Positions 40,395 through 51,234 of a stretch of DNA of 64,000 bases are shown here, in pieces. Under the pieces are notes generated by a model. It did no database searches. It was not told the DNA's origin and saw only the letters and a list, made by a program, of their open reading frames with translations. Within the stretch, counting starts at the first letter, position 1; every line of letters begins with the position of its first letter. Source of the DNA: JBFAPK01 sp040676675 (GTDB lineage Bacteria; Actinomycetota; Actinomycetes; Mycobacteriales; Micromonosporaceae); NCBI RefSeq assembly GCF_040676675.1, contig NZ_JBFAPK010000001.1, forward strand, positions 496,001 to 560,000, given 5' to 3'. A program made the translations under genes and the position numbers.

Positions 40395-41260
40395 AGGCCG
40401 GCCAGCTTCTCGGGGTTGCTCACCAGGTGGATGGTGTCCACGACACCGTCCACCAGGTGCAGGCTGATCGCGACCACCGGCGTGGCACCGGAGTGGACGA
40501 CGATGCCGGGACCGCCGTTGAACTGGACGATTTCGGTACGCGGGTCCGGTGGCATCCGGCCGGCGAAGGTGAGCAGGGCCCGGGCGACCAACTCCAGCCC
40601 CTCGACCGTCCGGCGCGGTGCCGGCGCCAGGCCACCGCCGTCGCTGACCAGCCGCACCTCCGGCGCGAGCACCTCCATCAGCCGCCTCAGGTCGCCGCCG
40701 GCGCAGGCGGCCAGGAAGCGTTCGGTCACCTCGGCCCGGGTGGCCGGGTCGGTCTGGTAGCGGACCCGGTGCTGGTCGACGTGCTCGCGGGCCCGCCGGG
40801 CGGTCTGCCGTACCGACGCCTCGCTCCGGTCCACGATCCCGGCTATCTCCGCGAGGCCGTAGCCGAACGCCTCGTGCAGCACGAAGACCGCCCGTTCCAG
40901 CGGGGTCAGGCTCTCCAGCACCAGCAGCATGGCGCTCGACACGGACTCCGCCAGCACCACGTCCTCGGCGACGTCGGGGCTGGTCAGCATCGGCTCGGGC
41001 AGCCACGGACCGACGTACAGCTCGCGGCGGGACTGGGCGCTGCGCAGCCGGTCGATCGCCAGCCGGGTGGTGACCCGGACCAGGAACGCCTCCGGATCGC
41101 CGACCCTCGCGACGTCGACGGCGCTCCAGCGCAGCCAGGCGTCCTGCAACACGTCCTCGGCGTCGGTGAACCGGCCGAGGATCCGGTAGGCGATCGACCG
41201 GAGCCGGCCGCGCTGCGCGTCGAAGATCCGCGTCGCGTCTTCCCCGCCGGCCGTACGCAT
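40382..41260 (-). CDS. ECF41-type sigma factor (SigJ-like) with SnoaL-like C-terminal domain
   Basis: 292 residues. Sigma region 2 is at about 10-75 (FDAQRGRLRSIAYRILG, DAEDVLQDAWLRW) and region 4 at about 105-160 (LTPLERAVFVLHEAFGYGLAEIAGI). A SnoaL-type domain of about 110 residues follows and ends with NPEKL at about 282, the conserved NPDKL-like motif of ECF41 proteins, in which the extension modulates sigma activity in place of a separate anti-sigma factor. The ATG is 22 bp beyond the LysR gene stop on the same strand. The nearby FAD oxidoreductase is the candidate target. Confidence 0.93.
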   Translation of the reverse strand: MRTAGGEDATRIFDAQRGRLRSIAYRILGRFTDAEDVLQDAWLRWSAVDVARVGDPEAFLVRVTTRLAIDRLRSAQSRRELYVGPWLPEPMLTSPDVAEDVVLAESVSSAMLLVLESLTPLERAVFVLHEAFGYGLAEIAGIVDRSEASVRQTARRAREHVDQHRVRYQTDPATRAEVTERFLAACAGGDLRRLMEVLAPEVRLVSDGGGLAPAPRRTVEGLELVARALLTFAGRMPPDPRTEIVQFNGGPGIVVHSGATPVVAISLHLVDGVVDTIHLVSNPEKLAGLRAD

Positions 41261-41281
41261 CGAGCGGATCGTACCGTCCGC

Positions 41282-42220
41282 TCACGCACCGGACGGCAGC
41301 CCGCCCGGTCCGGGTCGCTCCGGTCCGGGTCGCTGCGGGCCGGGCCCGGTCGCGACCCCGAGTACGGCGAGGAACGCGTTCACCGCGGGCGTCCGGCCGA
41401 GGCCGTTCCAGACGAGATACTCGACCCGGGCCGGCGCGTCGACGACCTCGATCGTGGTCACGCCGGTGAGCTGCGGCACGTAGGCGGAGGGGAGCATGGC
41501 GACGCCGAGGCCCTCGGCGACGAGCCGGGCCATCAGGTCGGCGGCGGCGGTCACCTCGAAGGCGACGTCGCGGGCGAGGCCGGCGGCCGAGAACGCCTGA
41601 TCGGTCTGCGCCCGCCCGGCGCTGCCGGCCGGGAAGTCGACAAAGGTCTCGGCGGCGAGCCGGTGGAGGTCGACCGCCGGTTCGTCCGCGAGCGGATGGT
41701 CCGGCGCGACCACGGCGACCAGCCGGTCCCGGGCGAGTTCGTGCGCCTCGACCCCCCGCGGTCGCGCGGTCGCCGGCAGCCCCAGGAACGCCACGTCGAG
41801 GAGGCCCTGCCTGACCTGCTCGACCAGTTCGCCGCTCGCGCCCACGCGCAGCCCGACCCGCACGTACGGGTACCGCCGCCGGAACTCGCGGAGCCTGGCC
41901 GGGATGTCGACGGCCGCGACCGTGGGGATCAGGCCCACCGCGAGCCGTCCCCGTACCTCTCCCACCGCCGCCGCGACCTCGGCGGCCGCGCGTTCGGCGG
42001 CGTCCACGCACTGGCGGGCGGCGGGGAGGAACGCCGCGCCGGCCGGGGTCAGGCGCACCTGGCGGCTGGTCCGCTCGAAGAGCCTCGCGCCGAGCTCCCG
42101 CTCCAGGCGCGCGATCTGGTGGCTGAGCGCGGACTGGACGACCAGGCACCGTTGCGCGGCGCGGGTGAAGCTGTTCGTCTCGGCGACGGCGAGGACGTAC
42201 CGCAGTTGCTGGAGCTCCAT
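41282..42220 (-). CDS. LysR-family transcriptional regulator
   Basis: 312 residues. The N-terminal winged HTH is MELQQLRYVLAVAETNSFTRAAQRCLVVQSALSHQIARLE (in pieces), followed by a periplasmic-binding-like effector domain at about 90-295. The C-terminal tail is Pro/Gly-rich with short GPGP repeats. It is divergent from the EamA transporter gene with a 79-bp interval, the normal arrangement for a LysR regulator and its target. Confidence 0.94.
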   Translation of the reverse strand: MELQQLRYVLAVAETNSFTRAAQRCLVVQSALSHQIARLERELGARLFERTSRQVRLTPAGAAFLPAARQCVDAAERAAAEVAAAVGEVRGRLAVGLIPTVAAVDIPARLREFRRRYPYVRVGLRVGASGELVEQVRQGLLDVAFLGLPATARPRGVEAHELARDRLVAVVAPDHPLADEPAVDLHRLAAETFVDFPAGSAGRAQTDQAFSAAGLARDVAFEVTAAADLMARLVAEGLGVAMLPSAYVPQLTGVTTIEVVDAPARVEYLVWNGLGRTPAVNAFLAVLGVATGPGPQRPGPERPGPGGLPSGA

Positions 42221-42278
42221 CGATCAATCTTCTCCGTAGATGGATGGGATGACAAACATGTGTTGGACTCATCGATGG
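42217..42278. promoter_or_regulatory. Divergent LysR control region
   Basis: The interval between the LysR and EamA starts is bounded by an 8-bp inverted repeat, CCATCGAT (42217-42224, including the LysR start codon) and ATCGATGG (42271-42278). It is notably less GC-rich than its surroundings. It is the likely site of LysR binding and both promoters. Confidence 0.5.
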
Positions 42279-42299
42279 CTCCACGGCTGAGATGTCCGT

Positions 42300-43256
42300 A
42301 TGACAAGTTCCGGAACGGAGAGACTCTCCGCCGGGGCCGGTGCCGGCGCCTTCCACGCCAACCTGCCGCGCACCGCCCTGACCGCGCTCGCCCCGCTCTC
42401 CTGGGGCACCACCTACGTCGTCACCACCGAACTCCTTCCGGAGGGGCACCCGCTGTTCGCGGGGCTCCTGCGCGCGTTGCCGGCCGGCCTGGTCGCGCTC
42501 GCGATCACCCGTACGCTGCCGCGCGGGGCGTGGTGGGGAAAGGCCGCCGCGCTGGGCGTACTGAACATCGGGCTCTTCTTCCCGCTGCTCTTCGCCGCGG
42601 CCGAGCGGCTGCCGGGCGGTGTCGCGGCGACCCTCGGCGCGGTACAGCCGCTCGTCGTCGCCGTCCTGGCCGCGACGGTCCTGCGGGAGGGCACGTCCGG
42701 CTGGCGGATCGGCTGGGGCGTGATCGGCGTTCTCGGCGTCGGGCTGGTGGTGATCGGGCCGGACGCCGCGCTCGACGCCGTGGGGATCGCGGCCGGCCTC
42801 GGTGGCGCCGCCACGATGGCGCTCGGGGTGACGCTCACCAAGCGCTGGGGGCGTCCCGCCGGAGTGAGTCCCACCGCCTTCGCCGGCTGGCAGCTCAGCG
42901 CGGGCGGTCTCTTCCTGACGCCCGTCACCCTCCTCGTCGAGGGGCCGCCGCCGGCGATCGACCCGCCCGCCGCCCTCGGCTACCTCTGGCTCGGCCTGGT
43001 CGGCGGGCTGGCCGCGTACGTCCTGTGGTTCCGTGGCGTCACCGCGCTGCCGGTCACCTCGGTCGCGGTCCTCGGACTGCTCTCGCCGCTGGTCGCCGCG
43101 CTGCTCGGCGCGGTCCTGCTGGGCCAGACGCTCGGCCCGGTCGAACTCCTCGGGTTCGGGCTCTCGCTCGCCGCGATCGTCGCGGGGCAGTTGCCCGCAC
43201 CCGCCCGGCGACGCCCGGCCGGCCCGCGGCTGGTAGCGGAAGGAGCGGTTCGATGA
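42300..43256 (+). CDS. EamA-family (DMT) transporter
   Basis: 318 residues with ten membrane segments in two EamA halves (LAPLSWGTTYVVTTELLP opens the first; GIAAGLGGAATMALGVTLTKRWG opens the second). Many such proteins export amino acids or metabolites; the substrate is unknown. Regulation by the divergent LysR is likely. The stop overlaps the next ATG (ATGA), coupling it to the NmrA-like gene. Confidence 0.92.
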   Translation: MTSSGTERLSAGAGAGAFHANLPRTALTALAPLSWGTTYVVTTELLPEGHPLFAGLLRALPAGLVALAITRTLPRGAWWGKAAALGVLNIGLFFPLLFAAAERLPGGVAATLGAVQPLVVAVLAATVLREGTSGWRIGWGVIGVLGVGLVVIGPDAALDAVGIAAGLGGAATMALGVTLTKRWGRPAGVSPTAFAGWQLSAGGLFLTPVTLLVEGPPPAIDPPAALGYLWLGLVGGLAAYVLWFRGVTALPVTSVAVLGLLSPLVAALLGAVLLGQTLGPVELLGFGLSLAAIVAGQLPAPARRRPAGPRLVAEGAVR

Positions 43257-43891
43257 GAATCGTCGTCGTCGGAGCGGCCGGCATGGTCGGCTCGCGCGTC
43301 GTCCACGAGGCCGCGACCCGGGGGCACGACGTCGCCGCCGTACTCCGGCGCCGCCGACCGGCGGCACCGCCGCCGCCCGGCGTGACCTACGTCGAGGGCG
43401 ACGCCACCGATCGCGGCGCGCTGCGCAGGCTCTTCGACGGTACGGATGCCGTCGTGGCGGCGACCCGTCCCGCCCCCGGGTACGAGCACACCGTCACCGC
43501 GACCACCACGTCGTTGCTCGACGCCGCCGCGACGGCCGGGACCCGCGTCCTCGTCGTCGGTGGTGCGGGCCCGCTGCGGTCGCCGGGACGCCCCGACCGG
43601 CTCGTCCTGGACGACCCGGAGTACGTGCCGGCGGCCTGGCGGACCATCGCCGCCGCCAGCGTCGCCCAACTGGACGCCTGCCGGAGGCACCCGGCCGACT
43701 GGGTCTACCTCAGCCCGCCCGCCATCCTCGAACCCGGAACCCGCACCGGGTCGTACCGCCGGGGCACGACGACGCTCGTCACCGACGCCGACGGCGCGTC
43801 CCGGATCTCGGCCGAAGACCTCGCCGTCGCCGTCCTGGACGAGCTGGAGAATCCGCGCGACGACCGACACTTCACGGTCGGGTATCGGTAG
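43253..43891 (+). CDS. NAD(P)-binding NmrA/SDR-like protein
   Basis: 212 residues. The Rossmann fingerprint GAAGMVGSRV is at about 7-16. GDATDRGALRRLFDGTDAVV and VVGGAGPL follow, as in the atypical short-chain dehydrogenases of the NAD(P)H-binding/NmrA group. There is no canonical YxxxK catalytic pair, so it may be a redox sensor or an isomerase rather than a dehydrogenase. It is translationally coupled to the EamA transporter. Confidence 0.88.
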   Translation: MRIVVVGAAGMVGSRVVHEAATRGHDVAAVLRRRRPAAPPPPGVTYVEGDATDRGALRRLFDGTDAVVAATRPAPGYEHTVTATTTSLLDAAATAGTRVLVVGGAGPLRSPGRPDRLVLDDPEYVPAAWRTIAAASVAQLDACRRHPADWVYLSPPAILEPGTRTGSYRRGTTTLVTDADGASRISAEDLAVAVLDELENPRDDRHFTVGYR

Positions 43892-43919
43892 CCGCCCGGA
43901 AATCGATCGGTAGCGGCAG

Positions 43920-43957
43920 AGCCTGGTCCGGAGAACGATCACCTTCCGGGCCAGGCT
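43920..43957. terminator. Bidirectional 13-bp hairpin
   Basis: 13-bp stem (43920-43932 with 43945-43957; one G-U pair, 12-base loop) between the plus-strand NmrA-like gene and the 3' end of the minus-strand tRNA-Ala gene. It can serve both. Confidence 0.75.
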
Positions 43958-43970
43958 CAAGGGTCACGGG

Positions 43971-44043
43971 TGGAGCCGAGGGGACTCGAACCCCTAACCC
44001 CTGCCTTGCAAAGGCAGTGCTCTGCCAGTTGAGCTACGGCCCC
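43971..44043 (-). tRNA. tRNA-Ala (TGC)
   Basis: 73-base cloverleaf on the minus strand. The acceptor is GGGGCCG paired with CGGCTCC (one G-U), the D-arm is GCTC-AACTGGCA-GAGC, the anticodon is TGC within CTTTGCAAG, and the T-loop is GGTTCGAGTCC. The discriminator base is A; CCA is not encoded. It is transcribed downstream of tRNA-Ile and the DLW-39 gene. Confidence 0.97.
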
Positions 44044-44086
44044 GCGGCGGCGCGGCCACCGGCGGGTGCGATCGCCTGCGAGGAAA

Positions 44087-44215
44087 TTACCGCAGGTCGG
44101 GCGCGGTGGTGGCCTCGTGCCACAGCGCGCGCTCGTCGTTGGCGTCCTTGACCTTCTTCACGACGAGAGCCGCAACGCCGACCACGCCGACGATGATCAG
44201 AAGCTTCTTCAACAT
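44087..44215 (-). CDS. DLW-39 family small protein
   Basis: 42 residues. A hydrophobic N-terminus (KKLLIIVGVVGVAALVV) is followed by KKVKDANDERALWHEAT, the D-x-W-rich end that names this short actinobacterial family usually found near gyrA. It is a predicted single-span membrane peptide of unknown function. GAGGG lies nine bases before the ATG. It sits between tRNA-Ile and tRNA-Ala on the same strand, probably in one transcript. Confidence 0.88.
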   Translation of the reverse strand: MLKKLLIIVGVVGVAALVVKKVKDANDERALWHEATTAPDLR

Positions 44216-44260
44216 GAGGAGATCCCTCGCGCTCGGCTGGTGGTGTCCCAGTTGTGATGG

Positions 44261-44334
44261 TGGGGCTAGATGGAATCGAACCATCGACCTCAGAGTTATC
44301 AGCTCTGCGCTCTAACCGACTGAGCTATAGCCCC
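44261..44334 (-). tRNA. tRNA-Ile (GAT)
   Basis: 74-base cloverleaf on the minus strand. The acceptor is GGGGCTA with TAGCCCC, the D-loop region is AGTCGGTTAGAG, the anticodon is GAT within CTGATAAC, and the T-loop is GGTTCGATTCC. The discriminator is A; CCA is not encoded. Confidence 0.97.
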
Positions 44335-44528
44335 CCGTGCGCCGAGCAAGGTTACCGTACCTCGTGGGCTTGGCCCAACTCGGGGCGGGCACCTCGCTCC
44401 GACCGGCGATTCTCCGGCCGGCGCCGGGTCGGCCGTCGCCACCCGCCACCGGACCGATCCCGACCTGGCGGCCGGCCTCGCCGCGCAGACGCTACCGCGC
44501 GGCGCCACCGGTCCGCCACCGCAATAGA

Positions 44529-44565
44529 ACGACGCCGGGGTGCCGCAGTGGCACCCCGGCGTCGT
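44529..44565 (-). terminator. Terminator after the gyrA/DUF3566 operon
   Basis: 16-bp perfect stem (44529-44544 with 44550-44565; GCAGT loop), 17 bp beyond the DUF3566 gene stop on the minus strand. It precedes the tRNA-Ile gene. Confidence 0.85.
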
Positions 44566-44582
44566 CAGCGCCTGTAGGAAGC

Positions 44583-45470
44583 TCAGTCGCGCTCGGCCAG
44601 CGTCAGCTCGATCCCGCCGACCAGGTCGGCGCAGACGTTGTAGACGAACGCGCCCAGGGTCGCGAGCGCGGTGAAGAGGACGACGTTCACCAGCCCGACG
44701 AGGACCGAGGTGAGGATGACTCCCTTGGCCGTGATCCGCAGGTCGCCGGAGGTCTGCCCGCTCGCGCTGACCAGGTCGGTCAGGCTGCTGTTCACGCTGT
44801 CGAAGACGCCCATCGCGTCCAGCGCGAGGTACAGCACGGCGGTGGCGACGACCACGACGATGAAGAGCACCAGCGAGACCGCGAACGAGAACTTCATGAC
44901 GGACCAGGGGTCGATCCGCTTGACGTTCAGCCGGGCCCGGCGCGGTCCGCGGGAGGCGGCGGAACCGACGGTGTTGCGGGCCGCGCGTACGGCCTCGGTG
45001 ACCCGGGCCGCGCCCACCACGGCGCTGCCGCCCGCGAGCGAGCCGACCACGTTGCCGCCCCCGGTCGGCCGGGCCGCACCGCTCTGCGGCCGGCTGAAGG
45101 GCGACTTGGGCTGTGTGGCCGTGGCCGAGGTGGACGAGGACTTGCCGGCGTCCCCCGAGGCGGAGGACGAGGAGGTCGTGGCCGATGTGGCCGCGCCCGC
45201 CGGCTGCGTACCCTTCGCGCTCTGGGTGCCCTTCGCGGCGTCCCCGGTCGGGGCCTCCACCTCGCCGGTGGCCTGCTGGTCGCTCGGCTTCTCCGGCGGC
45301 GGGGGCATCCCCGGTGCCCGGGTGAACTTGGGCGACGGCGCGTCGGCGGGGACGGTCGCCCGGCCGACGACGGCCCGGCCAGTCGCCGCTGCGCCGCTAC
45401 CGGCCGCCTCCTCGTCGGCCGGATTGGTCGAGGCTCCCGCGCTCCCCGACTTCGCCTGTGTCTCCGTCAT
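44583..45470 (-). CDS. DUF3566 membrane protein downstream of gyrA
   Basis: 295 residues from the ATG three bases after the gyrA stop. Residues 1-175 are a disordered Ala/Ser/Thr/Pro-rich N-terminal region. Then comes RARLNVKRIDPWSVMKFSF, a signature of DUF3566, and two membrane helices (SLVLFIVVVVATAVLYLAL and TSVLVGLVNVVLFTALATLGAFVYN) separated by an extracytoplasmic loop. It is conserved next to gyrA across actinobacteria, and mycobacterial homologues are thought to act in envelope or growth processes. It is in the same operon as gyrA. Confidence 0.93.
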   Translation of the reverse strand: MTETQAKSGSAGASTNPADEEAAGSGAAATGRAVVGRATVPADAPSPKFTRAPGMPPPPEKPSDQQATGEVEAPTGDAAKGTQSAKGTQPAGAATSATTSSSSASGDAGKSSSTSATATQPKSPFSRPQSGAARPTGGGNVVGSLAGGSAVVGAARVTEAVRAARNTVGSAASRGPRRARLNVKRIDPWSVMKFSFAVSLVLFIVVVVATAVLYLALDAMGVFDSVNSSLTDLVSASGQTSGDLRITAKGVILTSVLVGLVNVVLFTALATLGAFVYNVCADLVGGIELTLAERD

Positions 45471-45473
45471 CAA

Positions 45474-47996
45474 CTAGTCCTGTTCGTCAGGCTCGTCGGC
45501 ATTGCGAGCAATGGCCACGATGGTCACGCCGTCTGGAAGGTCCATCAGCTTGACCCCCATTGTGTTCCGGTCACGTGTACGGCGTACAGGCTTCACCGGA
45601 GTCCGAATCACGCCGCCGTTACTGGTGATCGCGAACAGCTCGTCGTCCGGGCTGATCACGACCGCTCCGACCAGCCCGCCCCGACGTTCGGTGATCTTTG
45701 CAGTCAGTACACCTTTACCTCCCCGGCCCTGGACCGGGTATTCCTCGATCGGGGTACGTTTTGCGTAGCCCCCGTTCGTTGCCACCAGCACGTCCATGCC
45801 CTCCCGGACCACCTCCATGGCCAGCAGGACGTCGTCCTCGCTGAAGCGCATCCCGATGACGCCGGAGGTTGCCCGGCCCATCGGCCGCAACGCCTCGTCC
45901 GTGGCGTTGAAGCGAATCGCCTGTGCGTTCTTCGAGACCAGTAGTAGATCATCCTCCGGTCCCGCGAGTGCGGCGCCGACCAACTCGTCCTCGTCGCGGA
46001 GGTTGATCGCGATGATGCCGCCGGATCGGTTGGAGTCGAACTCTTCCAGTCGCGTCTTCTTGACCAGCCCGTTCTTCGTCGCCAACACCAGGTACGGCGC
46101 GACCTGGTAGTTCGGGATCTCGATGACCTGGGCAATCTGCTCGTCCGGCTGGAAGGCGAGCAGGTTGGCCACGTGCTGACCCCTGGCCACCCTACTGGCT
46201 TCCGGCAACTCGTACGCCTTGGCCCGGTACACCCTGCCCTTGTTCGTGAAGAAGAGCATCCAGTCGTGCGTCGAGCAGACGAAGAAGTGGCTGACGATGT
46301 CGTCCTGGCGCAGCGTGGCGCCGCTGACGCCCTTGCCGCCCCGGCGCTGCGACCGGTACAGGTCGACCTTGGTGCGCTTGGCGTACCCGGTCCGGGTGAT
46401 GGTGACCACGACGTCCTCGCGGGCGATCAGGTCCTCCATCGAGACCTCGCCGTCGAACGGCAGGATCTGGGTACGCCGGTCGTCGCCCCACTTGGCGACG
46501 ATCTCGCCGAGCTCCTCGGAGATGATCTTCCGCTGCCGCTCCGGCTTCGCCAGGATGTCCTGCAGGTCGGCGATCTCAATTTCGATCTTGGCGAGCTCGT
46601 CGATGATCTTCTGGCGCTCCAGGGCGGCCAGCCGGCGCAGCTGCATGTCGAGGATCGCGGTCGCCTGGATCTCGTCGACCTCGAGCAGCTGCATCAGGCC
46701 CTGGCGGGAGTCCTCGACGGTCGGCGAGCGCCGGATCAGGGCGATCACCTCGTCGAGCATGTCCAGCGCCTTGACCAGACCACGCAGGATGTGCGCCCGC
46801 TCCTCGGCCTTGCGCAGCCGGTACGCGGTCCGCCGCCGGATCACGTCGATCTGGTGTTCGACGTAGTAGCGGATGAACTGGGCCAGGTTCAGCGTGCGCG
46901 GCACCCCGTCGACCAGCGCCAGCATGTTGGCGCCGAAGGTCTCCTGGAGCTGCGTGTGCTTGTAGAGGTTGTTGAGGACGACCTTGGCGACCGCGTCCCG
47001 CTTCAGCACCAGCACGATCCGCATACCGGTACGCCCGGAGGACTCGTCCCGGATGTCGGCGATTCCGGCGAGCTTCCCCTCCTTGATCAGCTCGGCGATG
47101 CGCTCGGCCAGGTTGTCGGGGTTCACCTGGTACGGCAGCTCGGTGACGACCAGGGAGGTACGGCCCCGCTTGTCCTCCTCGACGTCGACCACGGCGCGCA
47201 TCCGGATCGAACCGCGGCCGGTGCGGTACGCGTCCTGGATGGCCGCGGTCCCCACGATCAGGCCGTGGGTGGGGAAGTCCGGGCCCTTGACGATCTCGAT
47301 CAGCGCGTCGAGGGTGGTGGGCTCGTCCGCGTCCGGGTGCTCCAGGCACCACTGCACGGCCGCGGCGATCTCCCGCAGGTTGTGCGGCGGGATCTTGGTC
47401 GCCATGCCGACCGCGATGCCCTCGGAGCCGTTGACCAGCAGGTTGGGGATGCGCGACGGCAGGATCGTCGGCTCCTTGGCCCGGCCGTCGTAGTTGTCCT
47501 GGAAGTCGACGGTGTCCTCGTCGATGTCCCGGAGCATCTCCATCGAGAGCGGGTCGAGCTTGCACTCGGTGTACCGCATGGCCGCCGCCGGGTCGTTGCC
47601 GGGCGAGCCGAAGTTGCCGTTGCCGTCGACCAGCGGGTAGCGCAGCGACCAGGTCTGCGCCATCCGGACCAGCGCGTCGTAGATCGCGGAGTCGCCGTGC
47701 GGGTGGAACTGACCCATCACGTCGCCGACGACCCGCGAGCACTTCACGTAGCCGCGGTCCGGCCGGTAGCCGGAGTCGAACATGGCGTAGAGGATCTTCC
47801 GGTGTACGGGCTTGAGCCCGTCCCGTACGTCCGGCAGCGCCCGGCCGACGATCACGCTCATCGCGTAGTCGAGGTACGACCGCTGCATCTCCACCTCGAG
47901 CCCCACCGGCTCGATCCGGTCGTGCGAGATGACCGCACCGCCGGCGGGGGCGGGCGCCTCCGGCTCGCTGTCGAAGGACTCGGGAGTATCCGTCAC
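45474..47996 (-). CDS. gyrA: DNA gyrase subunit A
   Basis: 840 residues. The GTG start was chosen because AAGGG lies six bases upstream; an in-frame TTG two codons earlier lacks that spacing. The catalytic Tyr is in AAAMRYTE. The quinolone-determining region reads HPHGDSAIYDALVRMAQ, keeping Ser and Asp at the positions equivalent to E. coli 83 and 87, so no obvious target-based resistance. The C-terminal beta-pinwheel includes the GyrA-box QRRGGKG. It acts with GyrB to introduce negative supercoils. It is preceded by a cluster of DnaA boxes. Confidence 0.98.
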   Translation of the reverse strand: MTDTPESFDSEPEAPAPAGGAVISHDRIEPVGLEVEMQRSYLDYAMSVIVGRALPDVRDGLKPVHRKILYAMFDSGYRPDRGYVKCSRVVGDVMGQFHPHGDSAIYDALVRMAQTWSLRYPLVDGNGNFGSPGNDPAAAMRYTECKLDPLSMEMLRDIDEDTVDFQDNYDGRAKEPTILPSRIPNLLVNGSEGIAVGMATKIPPHNLREIAAAVQWCLEHPDADEPTTLDALIEIVKGPDFPTHGLIVGTAAIQDAYRTGRGSIRMRAVVDVEEDKRGRTSLVVTELPYQVNPDNLAERIAELIKEGKLAGIADIRDESSGRTGMRIVLVLKRDAVAKVVLNNLYKHTQLQETFGANMLALVDGVPRTLNLAQFIRYYVEHQIDVIRRRTAYRLRKAEERAHILRGLVKALDMLDEVIALIRRSPTVEDSRQGLMQLLEVDEIQATAILDMQLRRLAALERQKIIDELAKIEIEIADLQDILAKPERQRKIISEELGEIVAKWGDDRRTQILPFDGEVSMEDLIAREDVVVTITRTGYAKRTKVDLYRSQRRGGKGVSGATLRQDDIVSHFFVCSTHDWMLFFTNKGRVYRAKAYELPEASRVARGQHVANLLAFQPDEQIAQVIEIPNYQVAPYLVLATKNGLVKKTRLEEFDSNRSGGIIAINLRDEDELVGAALAGPEDDLLLVSKNAQAIRFNATDEALRPMGRATSGVIGMRFSEDDVLLAMEVVREGMDVLVATNGGYAKRTPIEEYPVQGRGGKGVLTAKITERRGGLVGAVVISPDDELFAITSNGGVIRTPVKPVRRTRDRNTMGVKLMDLPDGVTIVAIARNADEPDEQD

Positions 47997-48031
47997 TGGC
48001 AACCCTTATCAGACTAAAAGCCGCATCTCAC

Positions 48032-48083
48032 TGTGGATAACGGCTGTGGAAACCGTTCAAGCTGTGGATAACCATGTGGAACC
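48032..48083 (-). promoter_or_regulatory. DnaA-box cluster between gyrB and gyrA
   Basis: Read on the minus strand: TTATCCACA at 48032-48040 and at 48063-48071 (both perfect consensus), a TTTCCACA-type site at 48045-48053, and GGTTCCACA at 48075-48083. There are four sites in 52 bp, all in one orientation, in the 130-bp gyrB-gyrA interval just upstream of the gyrA ribosome site. Confidence 0.75.
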
Positions 48084-48126
48084 GCGGACCGACGCGGCAC
48101 GGGCCGCCCGGTCCGCGGTACCCAAC

Positions 48127-50070
<1,944 letters not shown>

Positions 50071-50679
50071 CTTGGCCACTTTCTCGCGCCCGCCCGAGCG
50101 CCGGGGCGCGGGGGGCGCGGGTTCGGCGGGCAGGTGCGACGAGGGCGCGCGGACCGGCACCACGATCAACTTCCGGGGTACGGGCCGAGGCACCGCTCGC
50201 CGCGGGTGCCCGCGGATCGCGATCGGCTCGGACACGATGGCGGAGGAGGTGACGCGGGCCGGCAGGGCCCGTGTCGTTCGCTCCGCTCCGTATCCGCGTC
50301 TCCCACCGATCCTACTGTGCGCGGACGACAGAACGGGTACTCGGCACCCCCTGTGGGGCACCTGAGACCTCCATAGCCGGCCGAACGGCGCCGTCCGCGA
50401 CCCCCTACACGCGCCGACGCTCCGGCACCCCGATCCGGTCCCGACCGCCCGGATGTCCGCCCGGCCGGCCGAGCGTCCCCCGGCGGCCCCGGAGCCCCGG
50501 GCACACCGGGCCCGCCGGCGGTCGCCCAGGCCCGGTGTCATCTGCCCGCTCGGGGGTCGCGCGAACCGTCCGCCGTGTCGTAACTTTGCGTCGCCGTCTA
50601 TGGTCCCCAATGGCCCGCCGAGTGCGGTTTGGGCGTCCGGGACGACCGGTTCGTAACGTGCTCAGGAAGGTGACGGCCG
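50071..50679. other. Intergenic region upstream of gyrB
   Basis: About 610 bp without a supported gene. An open frame continues upstream of gyrB to 50610, but the predicted extension is Arg/Pro-rich and unlike known GyrB N-termini, so I read it as non-coding. On the minus strand a TAGGAT -10-like hexamer (complement of 50309-50314) is a candidate gyrB promoter, with no clear -35. The right end contains the promoter and GGAAGG ribosome site of the hypothetical gene at 50680. Confidence 0.5.
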
Positions 50680-51234
50680 ATGGGGCTGGACAACGTCGCG
50701 GTGCACTGGCCGCGGACCGGCCGCTTCTACGACCCGGTGGCGCCGGCCGAGTTCGTCGACTTCGGCAAGCTCGCCGACGACCCCGAGGTCGCGGCGCCGA
50801 CGGCGGCGCTGGCCGGACACGTGGCCAAGACCGGCACCGTACGCGCCACCGCCTACACCGAGCTGGTGGACCTGCTGCTCGGCCTCGAAGGTGTGCTGTA
50901 CGCCACAGAGGCCGCGGCCGAGGACGAGGACCCGGTGATCGACCCGGACGGCTGCGCCTGGATCGCCGGCGGGCTGGAGCGCTTCGTCGAGGCGCACGAG
51001 CAGCACGGCGAGACGGTGACCTTCGACACGGTCGGCGCCGTACTCCGGGCCGCCCTCGCCGACGGGCGCCTCGCCGAGCAGCAGCTGCGCTGGCTGGAGA
51101 GCCGGCTCGACGCGTTGCGCGACGAATCGGGCGCCGCCCCGCAGTGGAGCTTTCCCCGCTCCGAACTGGCCGTGCTGGCCGGCTTCTACCGGCGCTGCGC
51201 CAACCGCGGGTTCGCCGTCTACGCCGACTCCTGA
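50680..51234 (+). CDS. Hypothetical soluble acidic protein
   Basis: 184 residues; ATG behind GGAAGGTGACGG. It is acidic and mostly helical with no signal or membrane segment. Features: HWPRTGRFYDPVAPAEFVDFG near the start (in pieces), LVDLLLGLEGVLYATE, GLERFVEAHEQHGETVTF, and a C-terminus FYRRCANRGFAVYADS. No catalytic motif is recognised. It is divergent from gyrB and upstream of the MFS gene. Confidence 0.8.
   Translation: MGLDNVAVHWPRTGRFYDPVAPAEFVDFGKLADDPEVAAPTAALAGHVAKTGTVRATAYTELVDLLLGLEGVLYATEAAAEDEDPVIDPDGCAWIAGGLERFVEAHEQHGETVTFDTVGAVLRAALADGRLAEQQLRWLESRLDALRDESGAAPQWSFPRSELAVLAGFYRRCANRGFAVYADS

Noticed and set aside
50071..50610. N-terminal extension of GyrB of about 180 residues
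   Set aside because: The extra residues are Arg/Pro/Gly-rich and unlike any GyrB. A GTG at the conserved start has a plausible ribosome site.
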